Part shown: positions 52,374 through 61,112 of the stretch, one piece after another
Layout of the letters: each line of letters begins with the position of its first letter
Position numbering within the stretch: the first letter of the stretch is position 1
DNA from: Flavobacterium sp. UBA5153
Lineage (GTDB): Bacteria; Bacteroidota; Bacteroidia; Flavobacteriales; Flavobacteriaceae
Direction: 5' to 3'
Length of the DNA stretch: 64,000 nt
Assembly (NCBI GenBank): GCA_002413745.1
Contig: DHXP01000062.1
Coordinates: forward strand, 53,826 to 117,825
Translations under genes and position numbers: made by a program
Notes under the pieces: model-generated
Told to the model about the DNA's origin: nothing
What the model saw: only the letters and a program-made list of their open reading frames with translations
Database searches by the model: none

Positions 52374-53849
52374 ATGAGCAATTTATCTCAATCACACAAA
52401 ATACTATTTCTAAATACGCTTGCGTTTACAGTATGTTTTGCCTGTTGGACTTTAAATGGGGTTTTAGTTACCTTTCTTGTAGATAGGGGCATATTCAATT
52501 GGAGTGTGGTGGAAGTGGGCTGGTTGCTCGGGATCCCTATATTATCGGGAGCCATATTCCGACTTCCAATTGGGATTTTGACCGATAAATTTGGTGGAAA
52601 AATTGTGTTCTCTACCTTGTTACTGCTTTGTTCCATTCCGCTTTTTCTTCTTCCTTTTGCTAATTCGTTTTGGAGTTTTGCGGTGTTGAGTTTTCTTTTT
52701 GGGTTGGTAGGAACCAGTTTTGCCGTTGGTATTGGCTATACCTCTGTTTGGTATCCAAAGGATTGGCAGGGAAGGGCTTTGGGTATATTTGGTATGGGAA
52801 ATGCAGGTGCCGCAATTACAACTTTTTTGGCGCCTACCTTATTAAACAACTTCTCTAAAAGTGACCCCGTAAATGGTTGGAAAATGTTGCCGATAACCTA
52901 TGCTATTGTTTTGGTGGTCATTGGTGTAATCTTTATAATATTCGCTAAAAACAAAAAACCGCTGGGAGATTCAAAAAACGTAACGATGCTTTTGTCTCCA
53001 TTAAAATCAGCAAGAGTTTGGAGATTTGGTGCCTACTACTTCTTGGTATTCGGTTGTTTTGTGGCCTATTCTCAATGGTTATTACCCAACTTTGTGAATG
53101 TATATCATACCACATTGGTCATGGGCGGTATGTTTGCCACCATGTTTAGTTTGCCTTCTGGAGTTATTAGAGCTTTTGGGGGCTATTTATCGGATAAATT
53201 TGGAGCCAGAAAAATAATGTACTGGGTTTTAGGTTCGACAATGGTAATCAGTTTCCTGTTGATGTTCCCTAAAATGGAGGTAACTACAGCTGGGCCTGGT
53301 GTTTTGGCAGCTAATAGTGGTGTTGTTACAGCAGTAACTTCTTCTGAAGTTATTTTGAACAATAAAAATTATAAAATTAAACCAAAGGTTAGTGTAGTTG
53401 TTACAGATGAAAACATCTTGCCCGTTAAAACCTCATGGCAAGAAATTATAGTGAAAGAAAATCAAGTAGTGAACAAGAAAGAACTATTGGCAAAAGGCAT
53501 CACCCAGATCAAATTTTCGGCGAATATGTGGGTTTATATTATTCTGGTTATTCTTATTGGAATGTCGTGGGGAATAGGTAAAGCAGCAGTATACAAACAC
53601 ATACCCGATTATTTCCCAAATGAAGTGGGTGTTGTAGGCGGTATGGTGGGATTGATTGGGGGTTTAGGTGGTTTTTTCGGGCCAATAATTTTTAGTTATC
53701 TCCTGGATTTCACCGGACTTTGGACAAGTTCATGGCTGTTTGTTTTTGTTGTCTCTTCCATTTGTATGATATGGATGCATAGTACAATTATTAAAATTAT
53801 GAGAGAAAAATCTCCTGGTTTCACAAGAGACATAGAACACAATCACTAA
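52374..53849 (+). CDS. narK: NarK-type nitrate/nitrite transporter with central insertion
   Basis: This 491-residue MFS protein has about 12 helices and the nitrate signature regions GYTSVWYPKDWQGRALGIFGMGNAGA and GGMVGLIGGLGGFFGPI of NarK/NrtP. An extra soluble segment of about 80 residues (about 302-382, with VVTDENILPVKTSW) interrupts the second half between helices. It should import nitrate or exchange it for nitrite across the inner membrane, feeding the cytoplasmic reductase encoded downstream. It is first in an eight-gene cluster. Confidence 0.93.
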   Translation: MSNLSQSHKILFLNTLAFTVCFACWTLNGVLVTFLVDRGIFNWSVVEVGWLLGIPILSGAIFRLPIGILTDKFGGKIVFSTLLLLCSIPLFLLPFANSFWSFAVLSFLFGLVGTSFAVGIGYTSVWYPKDWQGRALGIFGMGNAGAAITTFLAPTLLNNFSKSDPVNGWKMLPITYAIVLVVIGVIFIIFAKNKKPLGDSKNVTMLLSPLKSARVWRFGAYYFLVFGCFVAYSQWLLPNFVNVYHTTLVMGGMFATMFSLPSGVIRAFGGYLSDKFGARKIMYWVLGSTMVISFLLMFPKMEVTTAGPGVLAANSGVVTAVTSSEVILNNKNYKIKPKVSVVVTDENILPVKTSWQEIIVKENQVVNKKELLAKGITQIKFSANMWVYIILVILIGMSWGIGKAAVYKHIPDYFPNEVGVVGGMVGLIGGLGGFFGPIIFSYLLDFTGLWTSSWLFVFVVSSICMIWMHSTIIKIMREKSPGFTRDIEHNH

Positions 53850-53890
53850 AAAATATTTTCAATATATAATTTAACTTTAAACAACTAAAT

Positions 53891-55483
53891 ATGAAAACTT
53901 GGCTTGAAAAATGGGAACCGGAAGATGAAAAATTCTGGAATGAAAAAGGCAGTAAAATAGCTTGGAGAACATTGATAATTACAACATTGTCATTAATAAT
54001 GTCTTTTTCCTCATGGTTCATGATGAGTGTTATTGCGGTAAAATTACCAGGACTCGGTTTTCCGTTTTCTAAAGATCAACTTTTTTGGTTGGTAGCTATA
54101 CCCGGATTGGCTGCAGGATTTTTAAGAATTATTCACACCTTTATTCTGCCTATTTTCGGGACAAGACATGTAGTAACCGTGGCAACTTTACTTAAATTAA
54201 TTCCTGCAATTGGAGTTGGATTTGCGGTAATGGATACCGATACTCCATTTTGGGTGTTTGTTCTTTTGGCATTTGCTACAGGTTTTGGTGGAGGTGATTT
54301 TTCATCCTTTATGCCTAGTACGAGTTTGTTTTTTCCAAAAAGATTGAAAGGTACGGCTTTAGGAATTCAGGCAGGGATTGGGAATTTTGGGGTTAGTTTG
54401 GCTCAGTTTGTTACGCCACTTATTTTGAGTGTTAGTATTTACGGGGCTTCGTCTGTGTTTACTAGTATCGATGCTAAAGAAACACAGATTGTTCTTAAAG
54501 ATTCAACAGTTGAAAAACAAAAAGAAGTTTTTGCAGCTTTGGATACCAAAACACAAAATACAATTTTGGAAACAGTAAAGAAGCAGGTATTGGATTCGGT
54601 TTCTGCAACAACACATTCGAAAGAAAATCACGAAATTTTCACTGCATTACCACTAAAAGAGAAATCAAAAGCAATTGCAAATACCAATCCTAAGTTGGCC
54701 GAAAAAATATTGAACAAAATTAGCCCCAAAAATGAGGCGGTTAAAAATATAAACATCTACATTCAATCTGCTGCCTTTTGGTACACTGCATTTCTTTTGG
54801 GTTTGGCACTTGTTAGTTGGTTGTTTTTAAAAAGCATCCCCATGAAGGCTTCTGTAAAAGAGCAAATGGATATCTTTAAAAACAAACATACTTGGTATTG
54901 CACCATCACCTATTTGATGACTTTTGGAACATTTGCAGGTTTGTCTGCGGCTTTCCCTTTGATGATCAAATATTTGTATGGCGATTTTGCGGATGCCCCA
55001 GATCCATTGGTGTACGCTTTCTATGGTCCACTGATTGGTTCTGCAAGTAGGGTGTTGTTCGGTTTTGTGGCTGATAAAATTGGAGGAGCTATATTGACGA
55101 CGATTACCGGAATCGGAATTTTATCAGGAGCTATTATTTTGGTAACTCAAGGTTTGGTTTCACCAACAAGTATGGATCAATTTCCGCTTTTTGTAGGGGT
55201 TATTTTATCTATGTTTTTCTTTACAGGAGTTGGAAACGCAGGAACTTTTAGACAATTTCCTATTATATTTTCCGATAATCAACGCCAAGCTGCCGGTGTA
55301 ATTGGTTGGACTGCAGCAATAGCAGCATTTGGACCGTTTATTTTCGCAACATTAATAGGGAAAAATATTACAATTAATGGTGGCGCAAATCAATTCTTCA
55401 TTGGGTTGATTATTTTTGCTATATTAGCTACCGCAATCAATTGGTGGTTCTATAACCGTAAAGGATGTGAAAGACCAAGTTAA
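53891..55483 (+). CDS. narK: Second NarK-type transporter with a different central insertion
   Basis: This 530-residue MFS protein has a cytoplasmic N-terminus (WLEKWEPEDEKFWNEKGSK) typical of the second NarK class, and the nitrate signature GFGGGDFSSFMPSTSLFFPKRLKGTALGIQAGIGNFG. A Lys/Ser-rich, helical insertion of about 100 residues (about 188-290) lies mid-protein and is unrelated to the one in the first NarK. Paired NarK1/NarK2 proteins usually give nitrate uptake and nitrate/nitrite exchange. Confidence 0.93.
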   Translation: MKTWLEKWEPEDEKFWNEKGSKIAWRTLIITTLSLIMSFSSWFMMSVIAVKLPGLGFPFSKDQLFWLVAIPGLAAGFLRIIHTFILPIFGTRHVVTVATLLKLIPAIGVGFAVMDTDTPFWVFVLLAFATGFGGGDFSSFMPSTSLFFPKRLKGTALGIQAGIGNFGVSLAQFVTPLILSVSIYGASSVFTSIDAKETQIVLKDSTVEKQKEVFAALDTKTQNTILETVKKQVLDSVSATTHSKENHEIFTALPLKEKSKAIANTNPKLAEKILNKISPKNEAVKNINIYIQSAAFWYTAFLLGLALVSWLFLKSIPMKASVKEQMDIFKNKHTWYCTITYLMTFGTFAGLSAAFPLMIKYLYGDFADAPDPLVYAFYGPLIGSASRVLFGFVADKIGGAILTTITGIGILSGAIILVTQGLVSPTSMDQFPLFVGVILSMFFFTGVGNAGTFRQFPIIFSDNQRQAAGVIGWTAAIAAFGPFIFATLIGKNITINGGANQFFIGLIIFAILATAINWWFYNRKGCERPS

Positions 55484-55509
55484 CCAACATCAATTAAATT
55501 TTATATGGA

Positions 55510-56559
55510 ATGAAAAACAGCACTTATAATACCAAAGCCTTACTTATAGCCACTTTTGCATCGATACTCACTATTGTGCTCGTATTTTTTGGCTCCAGGA
55601 ATTTGCAAAATTTTGATGCCGCTTTAATTACCTACTTGTTTGGGACGGTGTTTGCCTTCTTTGGTATTGTATATCGCTATACCGTTTGGTTGCAAAGACC
55701 TCCAACTTGGATTTATTTTAAAAGAGGGATTTATTATTTATTTACAGGAAAAGTGTTTTCTCATTTTTGGTTTGCATCGAAAGAAACTGTAGAAAACATC
55801 GCCTTTCAGAAATTTATTTATCCAAGAGGAAAATACCGTTGGGTGGCGCATTTTATGATTGCGGTGGGTTGTACTTTGGCTTTTTTAATTACTATTCCAT
55901 TAACCTTTGGATGGATTAATTTCACGATGGCTCCCAATACGATATCAGTATACGAAGCTCATTTTTTTGGATTTAAAATATTGGATTTCAAACTGGATTC
56001 CATAATGGCATTTTTAACTTTTCACGCTCTAAATTGGTCTTCTTACTTGGTCATTTTAGGTTCTTTGTATTATCTGAGAAGACGATTGACTAATCCGGGT
56101 TTGATTGCCACACAATCATTTGAAGGTGATTTGTTGCCGCTTATTTTATTGATAGCCATTTCTGTGACAGGACTAGGTTTGACCTATTCGTACCAGTTTA
56201 TGAAAGGGTTCGCCTTTGATTTTCTAGCCGTAGTACACGCGGTCACGGTAATCATGTTTTTAATATGGATTCCGTTTGGGAAGTTTTTTCACATTATTCA
56301 GCGTCCAGCCCAAATTGGAGCCCATATTTATAAAAAAGAGGGTATGAAACAAGGAATGGCTGTTTGCAAGCATACGGGTGAAGAATTCGCCACAAAATTA
56401 CACATTGAAGATCTCAAAACAGTTACCAAACAATTGGGTTTCGATTTTAGTATGGAAGATGGAGGTTCTCATTTAGATTTGAGTCCTGAGGGAAAAAGAT
56501 CCCGTTTGGCACAAGCCCACTTAAAAGCGAGACAAGAGGGCGGAAATTTATTTGGATAA
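55510..56559 (+). CDS. Cytochrome b-type membrane subunit (NarI/NarC-like)
   Basis: This 349-residue protein has about seven membrane helices and five His residues that could bind two b-haems: His114 (WVAHFMIAVG), His172 (LTFHALNWSS), His243 (AVVHAVTVIM) and His261 (GKFFHIIQRP), plus His85. The VIMFLIWIPFGKFFHIIQRP region resembles the quinol-oxidising gamma subunit of nitrate reductase. The cytoplasmic C-terminal tail (about 275-349) is basic and hydrophilic and may dock the Mo/Fe-S subunits. It is the likely quinol dehydrogenase of the complex encoded downstream. Confidence 0.82.
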   Translation: MKNSTYNTKALLIATFASILTIVLVFFGSRNLQNFDAALITYLFGTVFAFFGIVYRYTVWLQRPPTWIYFKRGIYYLFTGKVFSHFWFASKETVENIAFQKFIYPRGKYRWVAHFMIAVGCTLAFLITIPLTFGWINFTMAPNTISVYEAHFFGFKILDFKLDSIMAFLTFHALNWSSYLVILGSLYYLRRRLTNPGLIATQSFEGDLLPLILLIAISVTGLGLTYSYQFMKGFAFDFLAVVHAVTVIMFLIWIPFGKFFHIIQRPAQIGAHIYKKEGMKQGMAVCKHTGEEFATKLHIEDLKTVTKQLGFDFSMEDGGSHLDLSPEGKRSRLAQAHLKARQEGGNLFG

Positions 56560-56590
56560 TTATATAAAAAGGATTTAATAGCACCTAAAT

Positions 56591-58807
56591 ATGGCAAAAT
56601 TACCTGTATCAACAGAAAAAATAATTCAAGAATTTGGGCCACATAAAAATTATAGCCCAAAAGAGGGTTATGAAGGAAGAGATGAACCCGATGAAATTGT
56701 CAAAACCCATTGTTGCTTTTGTGGAATGCAGTGTGGAATCCAATTGTTGGTCAAAAGCAATAAAGTGGTAGGTTTTGAACCTTGGAAGGAATTTCCTTTC
56801 AACGAAGGACGCCTTTGTCCAAAAGGAGTGCAACGTTACTTGCAAAACAATCATCCAGATCGTCTTCTGCACCCTATAAAAAGAGTGGAAGGAGTAGGTT
56901 TTAAGCCAACTTCTTGGGACGAGGCTATGGATACAACAGTTTCAGAAATAAAACGCATTCAGGAAAAATACGGGAAAGATGCTTTTTCGATGCTTTCAGG
57001 AGTTTCTCTGTCTAATGAAAAAAGTTATCTGGTAGGGAAGTTTGCCCGCGTGGCTTTAAAAACCAAAAATCTGGATTACAACGGTCGTCTATGCATGGTA
57101 AGTGCCGGAGCCGGAAATAAAAAAGCATTCGGGTTAGACCGTGCTTCCAATAATTATTCGGATCTGGAATATGCCGAAGTGATTATTGTGGCAGGAGCCA
57201 ATATTAGTGAAACCTTTCCAACACTGACGCATTGGATATGGAAAGCGAGAGATCGAGGCGCAAAATTAATAGTAATAGATCCTAGAATTATTCCGTTAGC
57301 CCGAACTGCCGATTTGCATTTGGACGTAAAACCTGGTACGGATTCCGCATTATATGGGGCAATGCTCAAATATCTGATGGATCACGATATGTTGGATCAT
57401 GATTTTATAGACAATCACACCTCAGGTTTTCAAGAAACAATAGATGCCGTAAAAGACTATACTTTAGAATGGGCAGAAGAAATTACGGGTATCAAAAAAG
57501 AAAAGATTAGAGAAGCGGCTGAGTTATGGGGTAAAGCCAAAACCAGTTTCTTGCTGCATGCCCGAGGAATAGAACATCATTCTAAAGGTGTCGATAATGT
57601 TTTGGGTTGTATCAACTTAGTTCTGGCAACCGGCAGAATTGGAAGGCCTTATTGTGGATATGGTACCATAACTGGACAAGGAAATGGACAAGGAGGAAGG
57701 GAACACGGTCATAAATGTGACCAATTACCTGGAAATCGTGATATAGAAAACCCAGTGCATCGTAAATATATAGCTGATGTTTGGGGAATTGACGAAAAAG
57801 ATATGCCTGGTAAAGGGCTTTCTGCGTATGAAATTATAGAAGCCATTCATAAAGGAGAAATTAAAGGACTATTGTCCATCTGTTTCAATCCATTGGTATC
57901 GTTGCCTAATAGTAATTATGTTAGAGAAGCGCTGGATAAATTAGAGTTTTATGTCTGTATCGACTTTTTCTTAAACGAAACTGCACGCCATGCCGATATT
58001 GTACTTGCCGGTTCTTTGCAAGAAGAGGAGGAAGGGACAACCACATCGGCTGAAGGAAGAGTAATTCGTATTCGTCAAGCGGTAACGCCTCCAGGAGAAG
58101 CAAGAACGGATACCTCAATAATACTGGAATTAGCCAAAAGATTGGGTGAAGAAGATAAATTTAAGTATGATGACAGCGAATCCATTTTTAATGAATTGCG
58201 TGTCGCTTCAAAAGGAGGGACGGCGGATTATAATGGAATTTCCTATAAGAAAATAGAAGAAAATATGGGTGTTTTTTGGCCATGTCCAACAGACGATCAC
58301 CCTGGAACTCCCCGTCTATGGGAGGATAAAAAATTTGCTACTCCAGATGGTAGAGCGCATTTTAATCCGGCACCATACAAACTTCCGGGTGAAGTGACAG
58401 ACGCGGCGTATCCCGTAATATTAACTACAGGGCGCGTGGTTTCACAGTATTTAAGCGGAACGCAAACGCGTAGAATTGGTAAATTGGTAGACCAATATCG
58501 GGAACCTCTTATAGAAATTCATCCTAATTTAGCAAAGCAATATGGCATTCAACAAAGAGAGTTGATTCGTGTAACAACCAGGAGAGGAGAAGCAATTTTT
58601 CCTGCCAATATTGTGGAAACAATTAGGGAAGATACTGTTTTTATACCATATCACTGGCCCGGTAAAAAATCGGCTAACCAATTAACTCCCGCTACATTAG
58701 ATCCTATATCAAAAATTCCGGAATTTAAGGTGTGTGCCTGTCAGTTAGAACCTCTTAAAGAAATCGCGCCACCATCTAATGAATCAGATGCTTTTGCCAG
58801 CGTTTAA
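56591..58807 (+). CDS. Molybdopterin oxidoreductase catalytic subunit (NasA-like, putative nitrate reductase)
   Basis: This 738-residue protein has an N-terminal 4Fe-4S motif (Cys41-x2-Cys44-x3-Cys48 and Cys76 in GRLCPKG) and the molybdopterin domains of the DMSO-reductase family. [16 protein letters not shown], with Cys168 as the expected Mo ligand, is the NasA/NapA/FdhF type. Further marks are [21 protein letters not shown]-like and [22 protein letters not shown]. There is no twin-arginine signal, so it should be cytoplasmic. The NarK genes upstream suggest nitrate as the substrate; formate dehydrogenase-like activity cannot be excluded from sequence alone. Confidence 0.9.
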   Translation: MAKLPVSTEKIIQEFGPHKNYSPKEGYEGRDEPDEIVKTHCCFCGMQCGIQLLVKSNKVVGFEPWKEFPFNEGRLCPKGVQRYLQNNHPDRLLHPIKRVEGVGFKPTSWDEAMDTTVSEIKRIQEKYGKDAFSMLSGVSLSNEKSYLVGKFARVALKTKNLDYNGRLCMVSAGAGNKKAFGLDRASNNYSDLEYAEVIIVAGANISETFPTLTHWIWKARDRGAKLIVIDPRIIPLARTADLHLDVKPGTDSALYGAMLKYLMDHDMLDHDFIDNHTSGFQETIDAVKDYTLEWAEEITGIKKEKIREAAELWGKAKTSFLLHARGIEHHSKGVDNVLGCINLVLATGRIGRPYCGYGTITGQGNGQGGREHGHKCDQLPGNRDIENPVHRKYIADVWGIDEKDMPGKGLSAYEIIEAIHKGEIKGLLSICFNPLVSLPNSNYVREALDKLEFYVCIDFFLNETARHADIVLAGSLQEEEEGTTTSAEGRVIRIRQAVTPPGEARTDTSIILELAKRLGEEDKFKYDDSESIFNELRVASKGGTADYNGISYKKIEENMGVFWPCPTDDHPGTPRLWEDKKFATPDGRAHFNPAPYKLPGEVTDAAYPVILTTGRVVSQYLSGTQTRRIGKLVDQYREPLIEIHPNLAKQYGIQQRELIRVTTRRGEAIFPANIVETIREDTVFIPYHWPGKKSANQLTPATLDPISKIPEFKVCACQLEPLKEIAPPSNESDAFASV

Positions 58808-58822
58808 CCATAAAATATAAAA

Positions 58823-59392
58823 ATGAACTATACCAGTTTTAATAAAAACGAGGAATTTTTTGTAGACCTGCAACGATGCATTGGCTGTAAAGCATGTGAA
58901 ATGGCTTGCGCCGAATGTGAAACCAACGGGCAGGATTCTATGATACATGTCAATTATGTGGATCGTTCGTCTACTATTCAAACCACGGTTCAAGTATGTA
59001 TGCACTGTGATGATCCCGTTTGCGCCAATGTTTGCCCTGCGGATGCGATTTCAAAAGATGAGTTTGGTGTTGTGCATACTGCCAACACCGAAAGATGCAT
59101 TGGCTGTTCAAATTGTGTCATGGCGTGTCCATTTGGTGTTCCAAAAAAAATGGAAGAATATGATTTGATGATGAAGTGTACCATGTGTTACGACAGAACC
59201 AGCGTTGGTAAAAAACCAATGTGTGCAACTGTTTGTCCAAGTGGTGCCTTGTTTTATGGAACCAGAGCAGAAATAGAAGAGATGCGTCCAAACAGTTCCC
59301 CAGTTAATACGTTCGTATTCGGAAAAGAGATTGTAAATACCAAAGTTAATATCATGATGCCTAAAGGCAGTAGTGAGTTAATAATTTATTAA
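58823..59392 (+). CDS. Four-cluster ferredoxin subunit (NarH/DmsB-like)
   Basis: This 189-residue protein has four Cys groups: [43 protein letters not shown] and [21 protein letters not shown]. This is the four [4Fe-4S] pattern of electron-transfer subunits in molybdoenzymes. It has no signal peptide, so it should face the cytoplasm with the Mo subunit. It lies 15 bases after the Mo gene and 10 bases before the Rieske gene. Electrons are expected to pass through it to the Mo subunit. Confidence 0.92.
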   Translation: MNYTSFNKNEEFFVDLQRCIGCKACEMACAECETNGQDSMIHVNYVDRSSTIQTTVQVCMHCDDPVCANVCPADAISKDEFGVVHTANTERCIGCSNCVMACPFGVPKKMEEYDLMMKCTMCYDRTSVGKKPMCATVCPSGALFYGTRAEIEEMRPNSSPVNTFVFGKEIVNTKVNIMMPKGSSELIIY

Positions 59393-59402
59393 AAATAGAC
59401 CT

Positions 59403-59912
59403 ATGTCAAAAGAAGATAATTTAAATGAAAATTGGAAAAAAGACTTTCCAATTCTAAAGCAACAAGCCACAAATGTAAGCCGTCGTGATTTTGCAAAATT
59501 CTTAACGCTGGTTTCTGGAGGGTTAATGGTTGGTAGTGGTTTGGTGGCAGCCAAAGCCTATTTGCTGCCCAAAGAAGAGATGGAAGGAGAGCACTTTGTA
59601 TGTAAAATTGATGAAGTTCCCGTAGGCGGAACACGAGCGTTTGTCATAGAAGGAAGTACTATTCCATATATTCTTATCCATCTTGAAAATGGGGAATTCA
59701 AAGCTTATGAGCAAAAATGTACCCATCTTTCCTGCTCTGTATTTTACAAACCAGGTACAGGAATCATTCATTGCCCGTGTCATGAAGGTTCGTTTGATGC
59801 CATGACTGGAGATGTGCTTGCGGGACCACCACCCAGAGCTTTACCTAGGCTGGATGTCGTTTTTAAAAAGGAAGGCATTTATGTAAAAGCATTCAAAGCA
59901 GAAGTGAGTTAA
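59403..59912 (+). CDS. Rieske [2Fe-2S] protein with twin-arginine signal anchor
   Basis: This 169-residue protein has SRRDFAKFLTLVSGG (Arg27-Arg28) and a membrane anchor (about 30-52), then a Rieske domain with cluster ligands Cys106-x-His108 (KCTHLSC) and Cys124-x2-His127 (HCPCHEGSFD). The Tat signal places the Rieske domain on the periplasmic side, opposite the predicted cytoplasmic Mo subunit. Together with the cytochrome b subunit it resembles the Rieske/cytochrome b pair (NarB/NarC) of haloarchaeal nitrate reductases. Confidence 0.92.
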   Translation: MSKEDNLNENWKKDFPILKQQATNVSRRDFAKFLTLVSGGLMVGSGLVAAKAYLLPKEEMEGEHFVCKIDEVPVGGTRAFVIEGSTIPYILIHLENGEFKAYEQKCTHLSCSVFYKPGTGIIHCPCHEGSFDAMTGDVLAGPPPRALPRLDVVFKKEGIYVKAFKAEVS

Positions 59913-59943
59913 ACAGCAGTTAAAAAAATAAAATTCAAAAATC

Positions 59944-60192
59944 ATGAGTAATTTTAGAACGAGTCAAAACCAAGCCAACCCAAATAAATTAAACAATATT
60001 CTTTCCACACTTATATTTATTTTAATTCTAAATGTGAGTCTTCAAATTTGGTTGTTATATGCCTCATTGAATAATGCTTTAGAGAATAATAGAGAGATAC
60101 TTATACCTGCTTTTATCGCTTCATTGGTTTTATTTTTGATAGGCTTCAGTTGGCTTTATTATTTGCCAACGGGTAGTCAGAAAAATAAATGA
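59944..60192 (+). CDS. Small two-helix membrane protein of the nitrate cluster
   Basis: This 82-residue protein has a short polar N-terminus and two membrane helices (about 20-42 and 52-74). It resembles the DUF6755-type small proteins found with such Rieske/ferredoxin sets. It ends the operon 31 bases after the Rieske gene and may be a small membrane subunit of the complex. The function is unknown. Confidence 0.8.
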   Translation: MSNFRTSQNQANPNKLNNILSTLIFILILNVSLQIWLLYASLNNALENNREILIPAFIASLVLFLIGFSWLYYLPTGSQKNK

Positions 60193-60202
60193 TTGGATGA
60201 GT

Positions 60203-60241
60203 AAAAAACCGTCTTGTTACAAAAAAACAAGACGGTTTTTT
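60203..60241 (+). terminator. Terminator of the nitrate cluster
   Basis: AAAAAACCGTCTTGTT and AACAAGACGGTTTTTT form a 16-base stem with a short A-rich loop and a T-run, 10 bases after the last gene. Confidence 0.92.
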
Positions 60242-60279
60242 ATTTCTAAAATCAATTCAAAATACTATTTCTGAGCGAT

Positions 60280-60990
60280 TTATTTTTGGTTTTTAATTTT
60301 TGCAATATATTGGGTCAGTTTTTTTCCATAAAGGGATTGTGCCACTTTTGGCGTCATCGATTTTTGAATGGTATCCAAATATTTAATATTGATGTCATAA
60401 ATCTCTGATAAGGCGATATAGGGAGCCAATTCATGGTCTCTATTGTTTATCGCAAAATTGGTGGCGAATAGGTATTTTCGTTTTATATTAGAATCTTGTA
60501 TTGTGCCTAAACTGTCTACCATCCTTGCGTTTTTGTTTTTGAGGGCATTAAATTTTTGTTCTATTAGGTCAAGATTTTTATCATTGAAACTAGAATTTAT
60601 TTTTTTGTATTCTTCGAATAAATCCTGATTTTTTGAGCCGGTTACTTTTGCGCTCGAAATATAAGAATCTAGATTGGTGTCTATGTTGATGTTTCCGGCT
60701 TCAGCAAAAAACAATATATTGTTGTCTTTTGAATTGCTCACGCCCCTGTCCAGAAATAAATAAAGCATTTCGGGTGATTTTAATTCCAAGTCACTTTCAA
60801 ATTTCGAATTTCCATCAATGATTATTGTGTCTATAGCAACAAGACTGGTGTCGACAACTCTTTGAATATATAAAGTTCCCTTTTTTAATCCTTTTATGTT
60901 TCCGGTAAGATGTAAATTAGTTTTTGATACTTCTTTGTTACAAGAAGACAATAGAGAAAGGGCAACGAATGCAATAATTGATTTTTTCAT
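60280..60990 (-). CDS. DUF4369 domain lipoprotein
   Basis: This 236-residue protein has a lipoprotein signal (SLLSSCNKE) and a DUF4369 domain (LTGNIKGLKKGTLYIQRVVDTSLVAID, then IDGNSKFESDLEL). In Bacteroidota this domain normally precedes a thioredoxin-like domain, but here the chain ends after a helical region without any CxxC. It may still act at the cell surface. The substrate is unknown. It stands alone. Confidence 0.85.
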   Translation of the reverse strand: MKKSIIAFVALSLLSSCNKEVSKTNLHLTGNIKGLKKGTLYIQRVVDTSLVAIDTIIIDGNSKFESDLELKSPEMLYLFLDRGVSNSKDNNILFFAEAGNINIDTNLDSYISSAKVTGSKNQDLFEEYKKINSSFNDKNLDLIEQKFNALKNKNARMVDSLGTIQDSNIKRKYLFATNFAINNRDHELAPYIALSEIYDINIKYLDTIQKSMTPKVAQSLYGKKLTQYIAKIKNQK

Positions 60991-61063
60991 CGGTGGTTAT
61001 ATTTTTTGCAAAATAAAGAAAATTGTTGGAAATATTGGATGTTGTCCCCTTGGAATTTCATAA

Positions 61064-61095
61064 AAAATCCCAATCTATTTTAAATCGGGATTTTC
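61064..61095 (-). terminator. Terminator after the M61 peptidase gene
   Basis: AAAATCCC and GGGATTTT with inner AAT/ATT pairing form a stem, with a T-run on the minus strand 18 bases after the stop. Confidence 0.7.
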
Positions 61096-61112
61096 TAAAA
61101 TAATAATTAGGT

